NCBI GenBank assembly: GCA_026075535.2
Contig: AP026542.1
Span: forward strand, 7,998,001-8,062,000
Direction: 5' to 3'
DNA length: 64,000 nt
Source of the DNA: Tricholoma matsutake
Lineage: Eukaryota > Basidiomycota > Agaricomycetes > Agaricales > Tricholomataceae
In this document: positions 23,519 through 32,441 of the stretch, piece by piece
Layout: every line of letters begins with the position of its first letter
How positions within the stretch are numbered: position 1 is the stretch's first letter
Notes under the pieces: model-generated
Seen by the model: only the letters and a program-made list of their open reading frames with translations
What the model was told of the DNA's origin: nothing
The model's database searches: none
Made by a program: the position numbers and the translations under genes

Positions 23519-23640
23519 AAGATCAGGTGGGAAGATTAGTTGATGTGACAAGATAGTTACAATCATTAAAAATCCAACTGCCATACCCACTGCCTCAAAG
23601 GCAGTTGAGTTTCAACTGCCCTAGGTTTTGCCCCTGGTGT

Positions 23641-25183
23641 CACATCAAAGAAGTTCTTCGGAGACTCTGGAAGAATGGACTTTATGAAATGTGAGTTCCA
23701 CAAAGACACCGTTGAATATCTAGGTTTCATCCTTTCACTGGATGGACTACAGATGTCAGAAGATAAAGTCAAAACCATGCTCGACTGGCCCGAGCCTAGG
23801 AAAGTCAAGGATATACAATCCTTCTTAGGCTTCTGCAACTTTTACCACCGCTTCATCAACAGCTACTCCAACATTGTCATTCCACTCACCTGCTTGACGC
23901 GGAAATCCGCACCCTGGGACTTCAACAAGAAGTGCCGCAACACTTTTGAAAAGCTCAAACAAGAATTCACTCATGCCCCCATCTTAACTCAATGGGTACC
24001 TGACTCCCAAATGGTACTCAAAACCAACACCTCCGACTATGCCCTAGCAGCTATCCTTTCGGTTTACACTGCGGATGGAGAAATCCATCTGGTCACCTTC
24101 CATTCCTGCTCCTTTAATCCCGCTGAACTAAATTACAATACACACGACAAGGAACTTCTGGCTATATTCAAAGCCTTCAAACATTGGCGGCAATATTTCA
24201 AGGGTTCTGCAAACCCGATCGATGTGGTCATAGACCACAAAAATCTGGAGTACTTCAGCACTACTAAATTGCTCACCCGCCGTCAAGCCAGATGGTCCAA
24301 GTACCTCTCAGGGTTCAATCTCATTATCCGCTTTCACCCCAGAAAATTAGGGGCCAAGCCAGACACACTCACAAGACATTGGGATGTCTACCGCAAAGGG
24401 GGAAATAGCAACTTCGCCTCTGTAAACCCAATCAACTTCCGACCTGTATTCACACAGGAACAGCTCACCTCTTCCCTTTGCGCCACCTACCTTGCAACAC
24501 CTATCCTTCGACAAGCAGTAATCATGGATGTTGAGAAACTTCACCATGACATCCGCACCTCCCTACCCCTTGACCCCTTATCATCCGCACATCTTCCGAC
24601 ACCTGTCGACCCCAACTGGACCATAGACGAGGCAGGTCTTCTCCACCACTTTGACTGGATCTATGTTCCAGATGTCACGGATCTTCGCCTCAAAGTCCTT
24701 CAGTACAAACATGATCACATCCTCTCTGGCCACTTCGGACAAAACAAAACTCAGCAGCTTGTCCATCAGGAATATGTCTGGCCAAACCTCCGCACCTTCA
24801 TGCAGAAATTCTGCAAATCCTGTACCACTTGCAAATGATCCAAATCGCCTTGACACAAACCCTATGGGTTCCTAAAGCAACTTCCATTCCCAGAATGACC
24901 TTGGAACTCAATCTCCATGGATTTCATTGAACAACTACCTGACTCCGATGGCCACACAGCGATCCTGGTCATCGTTGACCATCTCACCAAACAAGGCATC
25001 TTCATCCCAACTGTCAATGAAATCACAGCCCAAGATTTAGCCAACCTGTTCATCCTCCACATTTTCTCCAAGCATGGTGTTCCATCACACGTCACTTGTG
25101 ACCAGGGATCCGAGTTCATCTCCCATTTCTTCCGCTCCCTCGGAAAAGTGCTCGACATGCAGATCCACTTCACTTCCAGTTAT
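23641..25183 (+). pseudogene. Gypsy-2 RT C-terminus, RNase H and N-terminal integrase
   Basis: RT resumes after the insertion with HIKEVLRRLW and CEFHKDTVEYLGFILSLDG. RNase H follows: TNTSDYALAAILSV (the usual DAS is TS), NYNTHDKELLAIFKAFKHWR, VVIDHKNLEYFSTTKLLTRRQ. The integrase zinc region ends at CKSCTTCK, followed by three in-frame TGA codons (24836, 24851, 24896) where Arg fits. The catalytic core starts SMDFIEQLPDSDGHTAILV and reaches HVTCDQGSEFISHF, giving the first two catalytic Asp. It is cut at FTSSY by the Copia insertion. Confidence 0.9.
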
Positions 25184-25392
25184 TGTTGAAAGTGAGGCGA
25201 CGTATTAGACGACACCGACACCGACACCGAACAATGGCAGTGGCATAGCCACAATTATTTATAATACCGATACTTAGTTACTGATTTAGTTTACTGGGCA
25301 GTGCCCCAACGTTTAGTATAAATATTCATTGTAAATACTTTATTAAATCTAACAAAGTGTTTTCTACTACATCGAGTCCTCAATTCTCTACA
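25184..25392 (+). repeat. Copia 5' LTR
   Basis: It is the same length as the 3' copy and begins TG and ends CA. TpG or CpA appears at three of the five variable CpG sites. A TATAAAT-like stretch lies at about 25317-25324. Confidence 0.97.
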
Positions 25393-25406
25393 GGTTATGG
25401 GCCCTG
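25393..25406 (+). promoter_or_regulatory. Copia primer-binding site, tRNA-iMet anticodon-arm type
   Basis: GGTTATGGGCCC starts directly after the 5' LTR. It resembles the complement of the anticodon arm of initiator Met-tRNA (GGGTTATGAGCCC). That internal half-tRNA primer is known for Drosophila copia and relatives. Confidence 0.6.
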
Positions 25407-25473
25407 GCCTTAACTGAATCTTCTCGTATAAGCTTAACTCAACACTGACACCACCGCGGATCAATCTTACACA

Positions 25474-28400
25474 ATGTCCGAGGCTTCTTCTGCGATGATT
25501 GGATCATCGCATACAAACGTCTACCAGATCGACCCCTTGACAGGTGCCGATAATTACGCCGTATGGAAAATCAAAATGATGGACATTTTGACGGGGCAAG
25601 ATCTATGGGAATATGTTGATGGAACAACTACGGAACCCTCTGATGTGGCGGCTAAGACGGCTTGGAAGAAGAAAGACAGAATGGCATTATCTACGATCTG
25701 ATTAAGGGTGGCCGACAAAATGTTGGTGTATGTCGCGAGTTCAGCAACGTCTAAGGAGGCGTGGGACGGGTTGAAATCATTATTGGAGACTCAGGGGGCG
25801 CTTGGAATCGTTTTAGCATGGAGGAAGCTATTCCGATCACAATGTGCGGATGAAACACCCATCGAGGAACATCTTCGGACACTGCACGGCTATCAGGAAG
25901 AGCTGCACAGTTTGGGTCAGAAAATTGATGGGGAGGAATTCTCCATTATTTTGCTAACCTCACTTCCCGAGAGTTGGAATAACTACATTGCATCTATAGA
26001 TACTACGGCCCTAAAGGATTCCTCGAAGCTCATAGCACGTATTCTGGAACATGATCGACGGCTAAATATTAAAGGCTCCGATGACACGGCCTTGGCAGGG
26101 AAGCATGGGAAAAAGAAGTTCAATCCCAACATCACATGTTTCAATTGCGGGGAAAAGGGGCACATAGGCCGGCAATGTAAGAAGAAGTCCAAAGATGGAA
26201 AGGGGAGTAAGGGGGAGAAGCAGAAGGGATCGACGGAGGCTCATGCGGCGGCAGATGATGAATTTGCTTTCTGTGGGAATTGCGGGGATGATTTCGCGCT
26301 GGCAGTTTTGGCCGATTCTTGGTTGGCTGACTCGGCATGTACTTCACACATAGCGCGGGACAGGAGTATTTTTACTGACTACACTCCTACCCCTGGACAT
26401 CAAATCTCAGGTTTTGGGAAGGCTTCTGGACTTGGAAGAGGGACCATCAGGCTGGAAAGCACTGTGGAAGGGAAAACCTCGACCATTACACTCAAGAATG
26501 TTGTGCATGCACCCGATGCGCCATTTAATCTCATTTCAATCTCACGCGCAATCGAGGCAGGGGCGGCCATTCTATTTTCGTCACCAGGAGTCAAAATCTG
26601 CTCACCCACTGGAACGATCATTATGGAAGGACAGGCCGCTAATCGGCTTTTTGAAATGAATGTCAAAGGAATTGGCAAACATGACCAAGCATGCCCAGCC
26701 AAACATGGGAGAACGTGGGACGAATGGCATAGGATTTTCGGGCATTTGAACATGGCTTCAGTAAAGTTGTTGAAAGATAAGGGAATGGTTTTAGGAATGG
26801 AGGTGGATAGGACAGTTGAGCCGGCTGCACAATGCAAGGCATGCATCATTGCGAAACAGCATGTCCAACCTTTTCCTAAAAATAGCGAAACGGAGATCAA
26901 GGAGATTGGAGATTTGACGGTTAGTGACGTATGGGGACCAGCACGCACTCAAGCTCCAGGGGGAGATCGGTATTTCATTACGTTCACAGATGGCAAGGCT
27001 CGACGCACAATGACGTACTTCATGAAAAACAAGTCCGATGCATTTACGAAATTCAAGCAATACAAAAGTTTCGTGGAAACGCAAACCGGCCGTAAATTGA
27101 AGAAACTTTGCGTTGATGGGGGAGGGGAATTTCTTAGCAAGGAATTCAAGAAATATTTGCTGGATAACGGTATTCAATTGGACATTACAGCACCTCACTC
27201 ACCCTCCCAGAATGGAATAGCCGAGCGCCTGAACAGAACTCTGGTGGAGCACACACGCGCAATGATCCATCAAAACGGGCTTCCTTACTCGCTTTGGAGG
27301 GAAGCGGTCGCTTATGCAACTTATCTCAAAAATAGATCACCAACACATGCAATCAAAGAATTCAAGGTACCCGACGAAGTCTTCTGGGGAAAGAAGCCGG
27401 ATGTATCACACTTGCAGGAATTCGGAAAAACATGCTGGGTTTTGCAGCAGGGTGGGAATCTCTCAAAACTTGATCCGAAATCACGCGAATTTATTTTTGT
27501 GGGTATTGCTGATGGTACAAAGGGGTACAGGTACTATAATACCAAGACTCATCAAATCCTTACCTCTCGAAATGTGGTATTTTTAGTGGAGGAGGAGAAA
27601 AATGATGAGGTGGAGGTCACTCACCCTACGCGGCTTGAGGGGGAGAGTGGGAATGATGGCAAGCAGTCTTCGGGTGGAGAAGGTAGTCAGGCACAGGTCC
27701 AAGCACCGGAAACGGAACCGGAAACGGCATCAGCACCACAGGCATCAGAAACCCCATCACGCATACCAGTTCGTCGGGAAAAATCGGCCCGGATTCTATC
27801 ACAACCATTGATTAATTACCAGACACTCAATAACCCGAATTCCCGAGGACCAATGGAATGGAGACACCACGTGCCAACAACAGAAGAACTCGGTCACATC
27901 TCGGTGGATTATGCAATGATCGGGGCATCACTGGAGGATGATCCGCTCTCACTGAAGGAAGCAAGGGGGAGAACGGATTGGCCAAAGTGGAAGGTAGCTA
28001 TGGATGTCGAGGTGGACCAGTTAGTCAAGCGGGGGACGTACAAACTCGTCAAGTTACCTCCAGATCGCCAAGCAATCGCTTGCAAATGGGTATACCGCAT
28101 CAAACGTGACCATATCGGGGAAATCACGAAACACAAGGCGAGACTCGTTGCTAAAGGCTGTTCCCAAATCCCGGGCGTGGATTTCATGGAAACATTTGCA
28201 CCGGTCATGCATTTGGAAACGTTACGGCTATTATTAGCACTCGCTACAGAATTGGAACTCGTAATACATGTGGTCGACATGGTAGGCGCATATCTAAATG
28301 GGACTCTGGAGGAAATCATCTACATGATGCAACCCCCGGAATATGACGATGGCAGCAGACGTGTCTGCCAACTACTGAAACCGCTTTACGGCCTGAAACA

Positions 28401-29472
28401 GGCAGGACGCGCGTGGAACGACAAACTTAATCAAACATTTCACCAAATGAACTTCACGCGACTCTTCTCTGATCAATGTGTCTATATTAGGCATACCGAT
28501 CATGATCTTTTAATAACATCGGTACACATTGACGACATGACTATTTTTGGATCGGATCAGGAAGCCGTTACCGAAATGAAGGTGGAATTAAGGAAGCATT
28601 TCACGATCACGGATCTCGGGGAGGTGAAACAGATTGTAGGATTGGAATTGGCGAGGGACGCAGAGGCGGCTACCCTCAAAATCATGCAATCACAGTACAT
28701 CAAACGGGTCTTGGAGAAATTTGGAATGACAGACTCGCATCCTGTCAGCACACCATTGGACCCAAATGTTAAATTAATGAAAACTCCAGAAAACGAGCAC
28801 TACGACATCCCAGACTACCAGAGCGCTATTGGATCACTCATGTATGCAGCAGTTGGCACCCAGCCTGACATTTCCTTCGCAGTGCAAACCCTTAGTCAAT
28901 TCATGAGCAACCCTGGTCCTACTCATTGGACAGCTGTCAAACACGTTTTCTGGTACCTTAATGGAACGCGGGACTTAGGAATCTCCTACCGGAAAGGGGG
29001 AGAAGTCGAACCATTTGCTTATTCGGATGCCGATTGGGGATCTAATGTCAACGATCGGAAGTCTATTTCTAGATATGTCTTCCAAATGGCGGGCAGACCA
29101 ATTTCGTGGCAATCAAAGAAGCAACCAACGATCACATTATCATCTATGGAAGCCAAATACATGGCAGAAAGTCTAGCTACTCAGCAAATCATATGGTTGC
29201 GGACCCTTACAGCCGAACTCGGTATCCCCTACACTGGACCCACCATTCTCAACATCGACAACCAAGGCGCAATCAATTTTTCCTACAACGCCATCAGTCA
29301 CAGTTGAACCAAGCACATCGACATTCAGCATCACTTCGTATGCGAGAAACTCATCTCTAACGAGATACACATTCAGTACTGCGTGACGGACAACAATTTG
29401 GCGGACCTGCTTACCAAGGCATTACCAAAGCCAAAGCACGAGAACTTGGTCAAGCGGTTAGGGATGGCGTAA
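25474..29472 (+). pseudogene. Copia gag-pol polyprotein with two in-frame TGA codons
   Basis: ATG at 25474 to TAA at 29470-29472 is one frame of 1333 codons. Stops at 25699-25701 and 29305-29307 split it, leaving a 1199-codon open stretch. Domains: gag; zinc knuckle CFNCGEKGHIGRQC; protease WLADSACTSHI; integrase with GDLTVSDVWGP, LCVDGGGEF and AERLNRT (DDE residues kept); RT with CKWVYRIKRD, VDMVGAYLNGTL, PLYGLKQAGRAW and the variant active box VHIDDMTIFG; RNase H with YSDADWGS, SSMEAKYMA and NIDNQGA. The C-terminus, KHIDIQHHF to LADLLTKALP, lies beyond the second stop. Apart from the two TGAs the element looks nearly intact. Confidence 0.95.
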
Positions 29473-29477
29473 GTGTC

Positions 29478-29486
29478 AAGGGGGAG
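29478..29486 (+). promoter_or_regulatory. Copia polypurine tract
   Basis: AAGGGGGAG sits immediately upstream of the 3' LTR and would prime plus-strand DNA synthesis. Confidence 0.85.
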
Positions 29487-29695
29487 TGTTGAAAGTGAGG
29501 CGACGTATTAGATGACACCGACACCGACACTGAACAATGGCAGTGGCATAGCCACGATTATTTATAATACCGATACTTAGTTACCGATTTAGTTTACTGG
29601 GCAGTGCCCCGACGTTTAGTATAAATATTCATTGTAAATACTTTATTAAATCTAACAAAGTGTTTTCTACTACATCGAGTCCTCAATTCTCTACA
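29487..29695 (+). repeat. Copia 3' LTR
   Basis: It is identical to the 5' LTR except for five CpG transitions and is followed by the GTTAT duplication. Confidence 0.97.
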
Positions 29696-29700
29696 GTTAT

Positions 29701-30510
29701 CACCCGCAAGGTGATGGTCAGACGGAATGACTTAATCAGACCTTGGAGCAGTACCTCCAGATCTTCTGCAACTATCAGCAGGATGACTGGTCTCACCTCT
29801 TACCCTTGGGAAAATTTGCCTACAACAATGCTCCCTCCACCTCTACAGGTGTATCCCCTTTCTTCGCCAACAAAGGCTACCACCCAAACATTTCTGTCTT
29901 CCCCGAACACGACTTAGCCTCACAACGTGCCCGCAAGTTTGTCGTCGACTTAGACAACCTTCATCAGAAACTTCAGAAACAGCTTGCGGCCACTCAAGAG
30001 CATTATCAAGGCCCTGCGGACAAACATTGGGCACCCACACCCAACTTCAACATTGGTGACTCTGCCTACATCACTGCAGAAAATATCCGCACCACTCGTC
30101 CCTCCAAGAAACTTTCCAAAAAGAAACATGGCCCCTTCAAAATCATTGCCCGCCCGGGTACTCACTCAGTCACCCTGCGGCTTCCGGACCACATGTGGGC
30201 CATCCACCCTGTTTTCCATGTCTCCCAGCTAGAAAAACACTTCCTGAACACAATTCCAAATTGAGCACAACCTCCACCTCCTCCTATCACTATCGATGAT
30301 GAGCTTGAGTATGAGATCGCTGAAGTCCTCGACTCCAAGGTCAATAATCAACGTCGCTGCAAGATTCTCTACCTCATCCAATGGGAAGGTTACCAGGGAA
30401 CCAATGAGGAAACCTCCTGGCTACCTGTTACAGAACTTGACCACACTCAAGAACTCCTCACGGATTTTCACACCTGCTACCCGCTGAAACCTGGTCCATT
30501 ACCCGCTTAA
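29701..30510 (+). pseudogene. Gypsy-2 integrase C-terminal half and chromodomain
   Basis: It picks up exactly where integrase was cut: HPQGDGQTE, then TGA (29728-29730) at the Arg after the catalytic Glu, then LNQTLEQYL. Next come DDWSHLLPLGKFAYNNA, the GPY/F-like KKHGPFKIIARPG, and HPVFHVSQLEKH. After TGA 30262-30264 comes a Pro-rich linker and a chromodomain (about 30301-30480): YEIAEVLDSKV, ILYLIQWEGY, EETSWLP. Integrase chromodomains of chromoviruses bind modified histone tails and bias insertion. The frame ends with TAA at 30508-30510. Confidence 0.92.
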
Positions 30511-30811
30511 AGTTGATTCACGTTATTCATTCACTCAGCTAGAACTCGGAAACAAATTTATTTCAAAAAAGAATTGTTTTTCGGATCCAACCGGATCCCT
30601 ACACTACCACCTCAACTTCTCCCTTGCCGTCTTTGTCACCCTCTCCCCCAACCTTGCCCTCTTCTCCACCCTCGTCCTTCTCTCCACCCTCACCCTCTTC
30701 TCCACTCTCACTCTCCTCCTTGTCATCCACCTGCCTTTTCTCCAGATATCTCTGGAATGCCACCCAGTCATCTCCAGACTGGTGGATCCCGCATCTTTCC
30801 CGCTGGGACTC

Positions 30812-31647
30812 TCACACCGCCCACTCCACTTCTTTGTCTCCCTCATTGCTCTCATCCCCGGCGCTTTCATCCTCCACCCACTCTGGGTCCAAAGCATCCC
30901 GGATCTCCCCTATCGATTCCCGCACCGCAGTTGCCACCTCAGCAAACCCCTTCCTCATCATCTTCATCATCTGCTGCATCATCTCCACATTTTCCCCGCT
31001 AATCCCTGTTGCCCCCATCGTTCCCACCATTTTTGTTGCAGGGGCCTCCTGCCCCTCCCACACTACCTCTTTGCACTTGTGTTTGACACATGTGCAGTTA
31101 TCGCACATGCATCCCCTTGCACCCATCTTGAAACAAGCAATCTTCTGATATTTGCATCTGGGCCACTTGTCAGTAAAACAAGACTGGGAAGGAAAACAAT
31201 AATGCACCTTTTGCAGGGCAATGCCACCTGCACCCGCACTGGACCCTCCGACTCCTCTGACCCCACTCATGCCTTCGACTTGGCGACTTTCTTTTTCTTC
31301 GGGGACTTGCTCCCCTCGGCCTCATCCTCCAAACCCATGGCCACAGCCGCCCACTTCTTCTCTGCTCATCATGTGGCCGCTGCCTCCTTCTTGTGTGCCT
31401 CTGCCTGGTGCACCTCCTCCCCCTTTGCAGCCTCCTCTGCTGCCTTTTGCACATCCTGTGCCCTGCACTCCTCCTCCCTCACCACTTCCTCCAGCTCCTT
31501 CATCTCCCTTTCCATCTGCTCCTTCATCGCCCGCTCCCTCTGTTCATGTTGGGCCCTCATTGTGGCCAATTTGATCTGCGCAGGTACTGCTGGGGGGGAC
31601 ATATTTGATAGTTGATGGGGGTAGGAAAGAACATGAAAATCTTTCAA
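30812..31647 (-). pseudogene. Antisense coiled-coil / Cys-rich gene between pol and 3' LTR of Gypsy-2
   Basis: On the strand opposite to pol, a frame starting near 31600 encodes a strongly charged, probably coiled-coil N-terminus (RAQHEQRERAMKEQMEREMK and a following Glu/Ala-rich run). It continues past three TGA codons (31366, 31369, 31267; read as tca on +) into a KKKKVAK basic patch and LPCKRC. After a frame change a Cys-rich segment follows, with RCKYQKIACFKMGARGCMC and CTCVKHKC, then an acidic C-terminus. The CxxC...CxxQKxxC layout recalls fungal zinc-cluster proteins found in mushrooms. It may be a captured host gene or an extra ORF of this Gypsy lineage; I cannot tell which. Confidence 0.6.
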
Positions 31648-31737
31648 CCAACTACCACATTCGGAAATTCAACCAACTTCCTTATTCGGACTCAAACACT
31701 CACGTGCCTCATAGGCTCAGCACTAAGGGAGAAATAC

Positions 31738-32436
31738 TGTCAAGAACCATTCCTCGCCCAATTGGAACCCACATCCATCTGACCCTTTTCCACACGTCAA
31801 ACCCAACATTCATCTACTCCTCCCATTTTCATTCCCAGCTGCCTTGCACTGCCCACACTGCTGTGCACCAGGCCACCTTGTACAGCACACATGGCTGCCT
31901 TCCCAAGGCTGCCATCTCTATTGCAAATTTGACTACAGATTCCTGTGCGGCTCCCGCTAGGTAATTTATCTACACAGTCAAGACACTGCCGCAGTCTTCA
32001 TTTCTGTTCCGCCTTTGTTCTGGACTACAGTATTTAAGCTTAGTTAGTTTTGCCTTGTACTCCTCAGTTCATATATCGACATAGACTCAACTTTAACCTG
32101 CCAATCCAAATCTCCTTCTACTCCTACCTCAGTTTCTCTAAGAGTCTGAACTCCATTCAACTCGACCTCTAGTCTTCCTCTGAAGTTCTAATCTCATCTG
32201 AACTTAACCCAAGTCCCTCCGTACTCCTTCCCGCATTTACCGGCACTTCCCCACTTTGACCTCCAAACCTTCATCTTGAAATTAGGACACCAGACGAGGT
32301 GAAGGGCGCAGCTTCTTACAAGCTGAAGCCAAGTCCTTTCTGTTTTCCCTTCCACAGAATCTGCCACGACCTGACAACCTTCCGCTATCATCACCCACAG
32401 GGTCCGATCAAATTCTTCTAGGATCAGTTCTTAACA
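31738..32436 (+). repeat. 3' LTR of Gypsy-2
   Basis: It starts TGTCAAGAACC and ends GTTCTTAACA, preceded by a purine-rich AAGGGAGAAA. At many sites it has CA where the 5' LTR has TG, or the reverse. It preserves the empty target of the MITE (CTCAACTT). Confidence 0.95.
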
Positions 32437-32441
32437 GTGAT
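32437..32441 (+). repeat. Target site duplication of Gypsy-2, right copy (GTGAT)
   Basis: It matches 13208-13212 exactly. The host reading frame (GGT GAT ACA ATG) continues across it. Confidence 0.95.

Larger units (their letters stand above)
17960..23640. mobile_element. 5.7 kb long-TIR element inserted in Gypsy-2 RT
   Basis: The ends read ACACCAGGGGCAAAACCTAG on both strands. The match continues through TTGAAACTCAACTGCC, GGCAGTTGGATTTTTAATG and CTTGTCACATCAACTAATC for at least about 120 bp (17960-18084 against 23519-23640). Weaker similarity runs to about 350 bp. RT coding is broken at KLQH on the left and resumes with HIKEVLRRLW on the right. I could not define a target duplication (left flank ...GCAGCACGGAGCTT, right flank CACATCAAAG); CAC is possible if the left end begins earlier. 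No transposase is visible; the interior is made of other repeats. Confidence 0.85.
25184..29695 (+). mobile_element. Full-length Ty1/Copia retrotransposon nested in Gypsy-2 integrase
   Basis: Two 209-bp LTRs (25184-25392, 29487-29695), TGTTGAAAG...CTCTACA, are flanked by GTTAT duplications (25179-25183, 29696-29700). The polyprotein order protease-integrase-RT-RNase H defines Copia. The LTRs differ at five sites only, all CpG against TpG or CpA. The internal frame has just two in-frame stops, both TGA in Arg-compatible positions. It is the youngest and best preserved element here. Confidence 0.97.
13213..32436 (+). mobile_element. Gypsy-2: chromodomain Ty3/Gypsy retrotransposon with three nested insertions
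   Basis: It has paired LTRs beginning TGTCAAGAAC and ending GTTCTTAACA, a 5-bp target duplication (GTGAT), gag, aspartic protease, RT, RNase H, integrase and a C-terminal chromodomain. This identifies a chromovirus. The 19,224 bp include a 1.3 kb MITE in the 5' LTR, a 5.7 kb long-TIR element in RT and a 4.5 kb Copia element in integrase, so the element itself is about 7.7 kb. It landed in exon 4 of the TET/JBP-type gene. Pol carries many in-frame TGA codons (17605, 17623, 24836, 24851, 24896, 29728, 30262), so it is dead. Confidence 0.95.

Noticed and set aside
17953..23643. CAC as the 3-bp target duplication of the long-TIR element
   Set aside because: It would require an asymmetric left end (GGAGCTT before ACACC) that the right end lacks; left unresolved.
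30574..31615. Long plus-strand reading frames opposite the antisense gene
   Set aside because: They are Pro/Ser/Leu-rich mirror frames of the charged coiled coil on the minus strand. The minus strand has the coherent domains.
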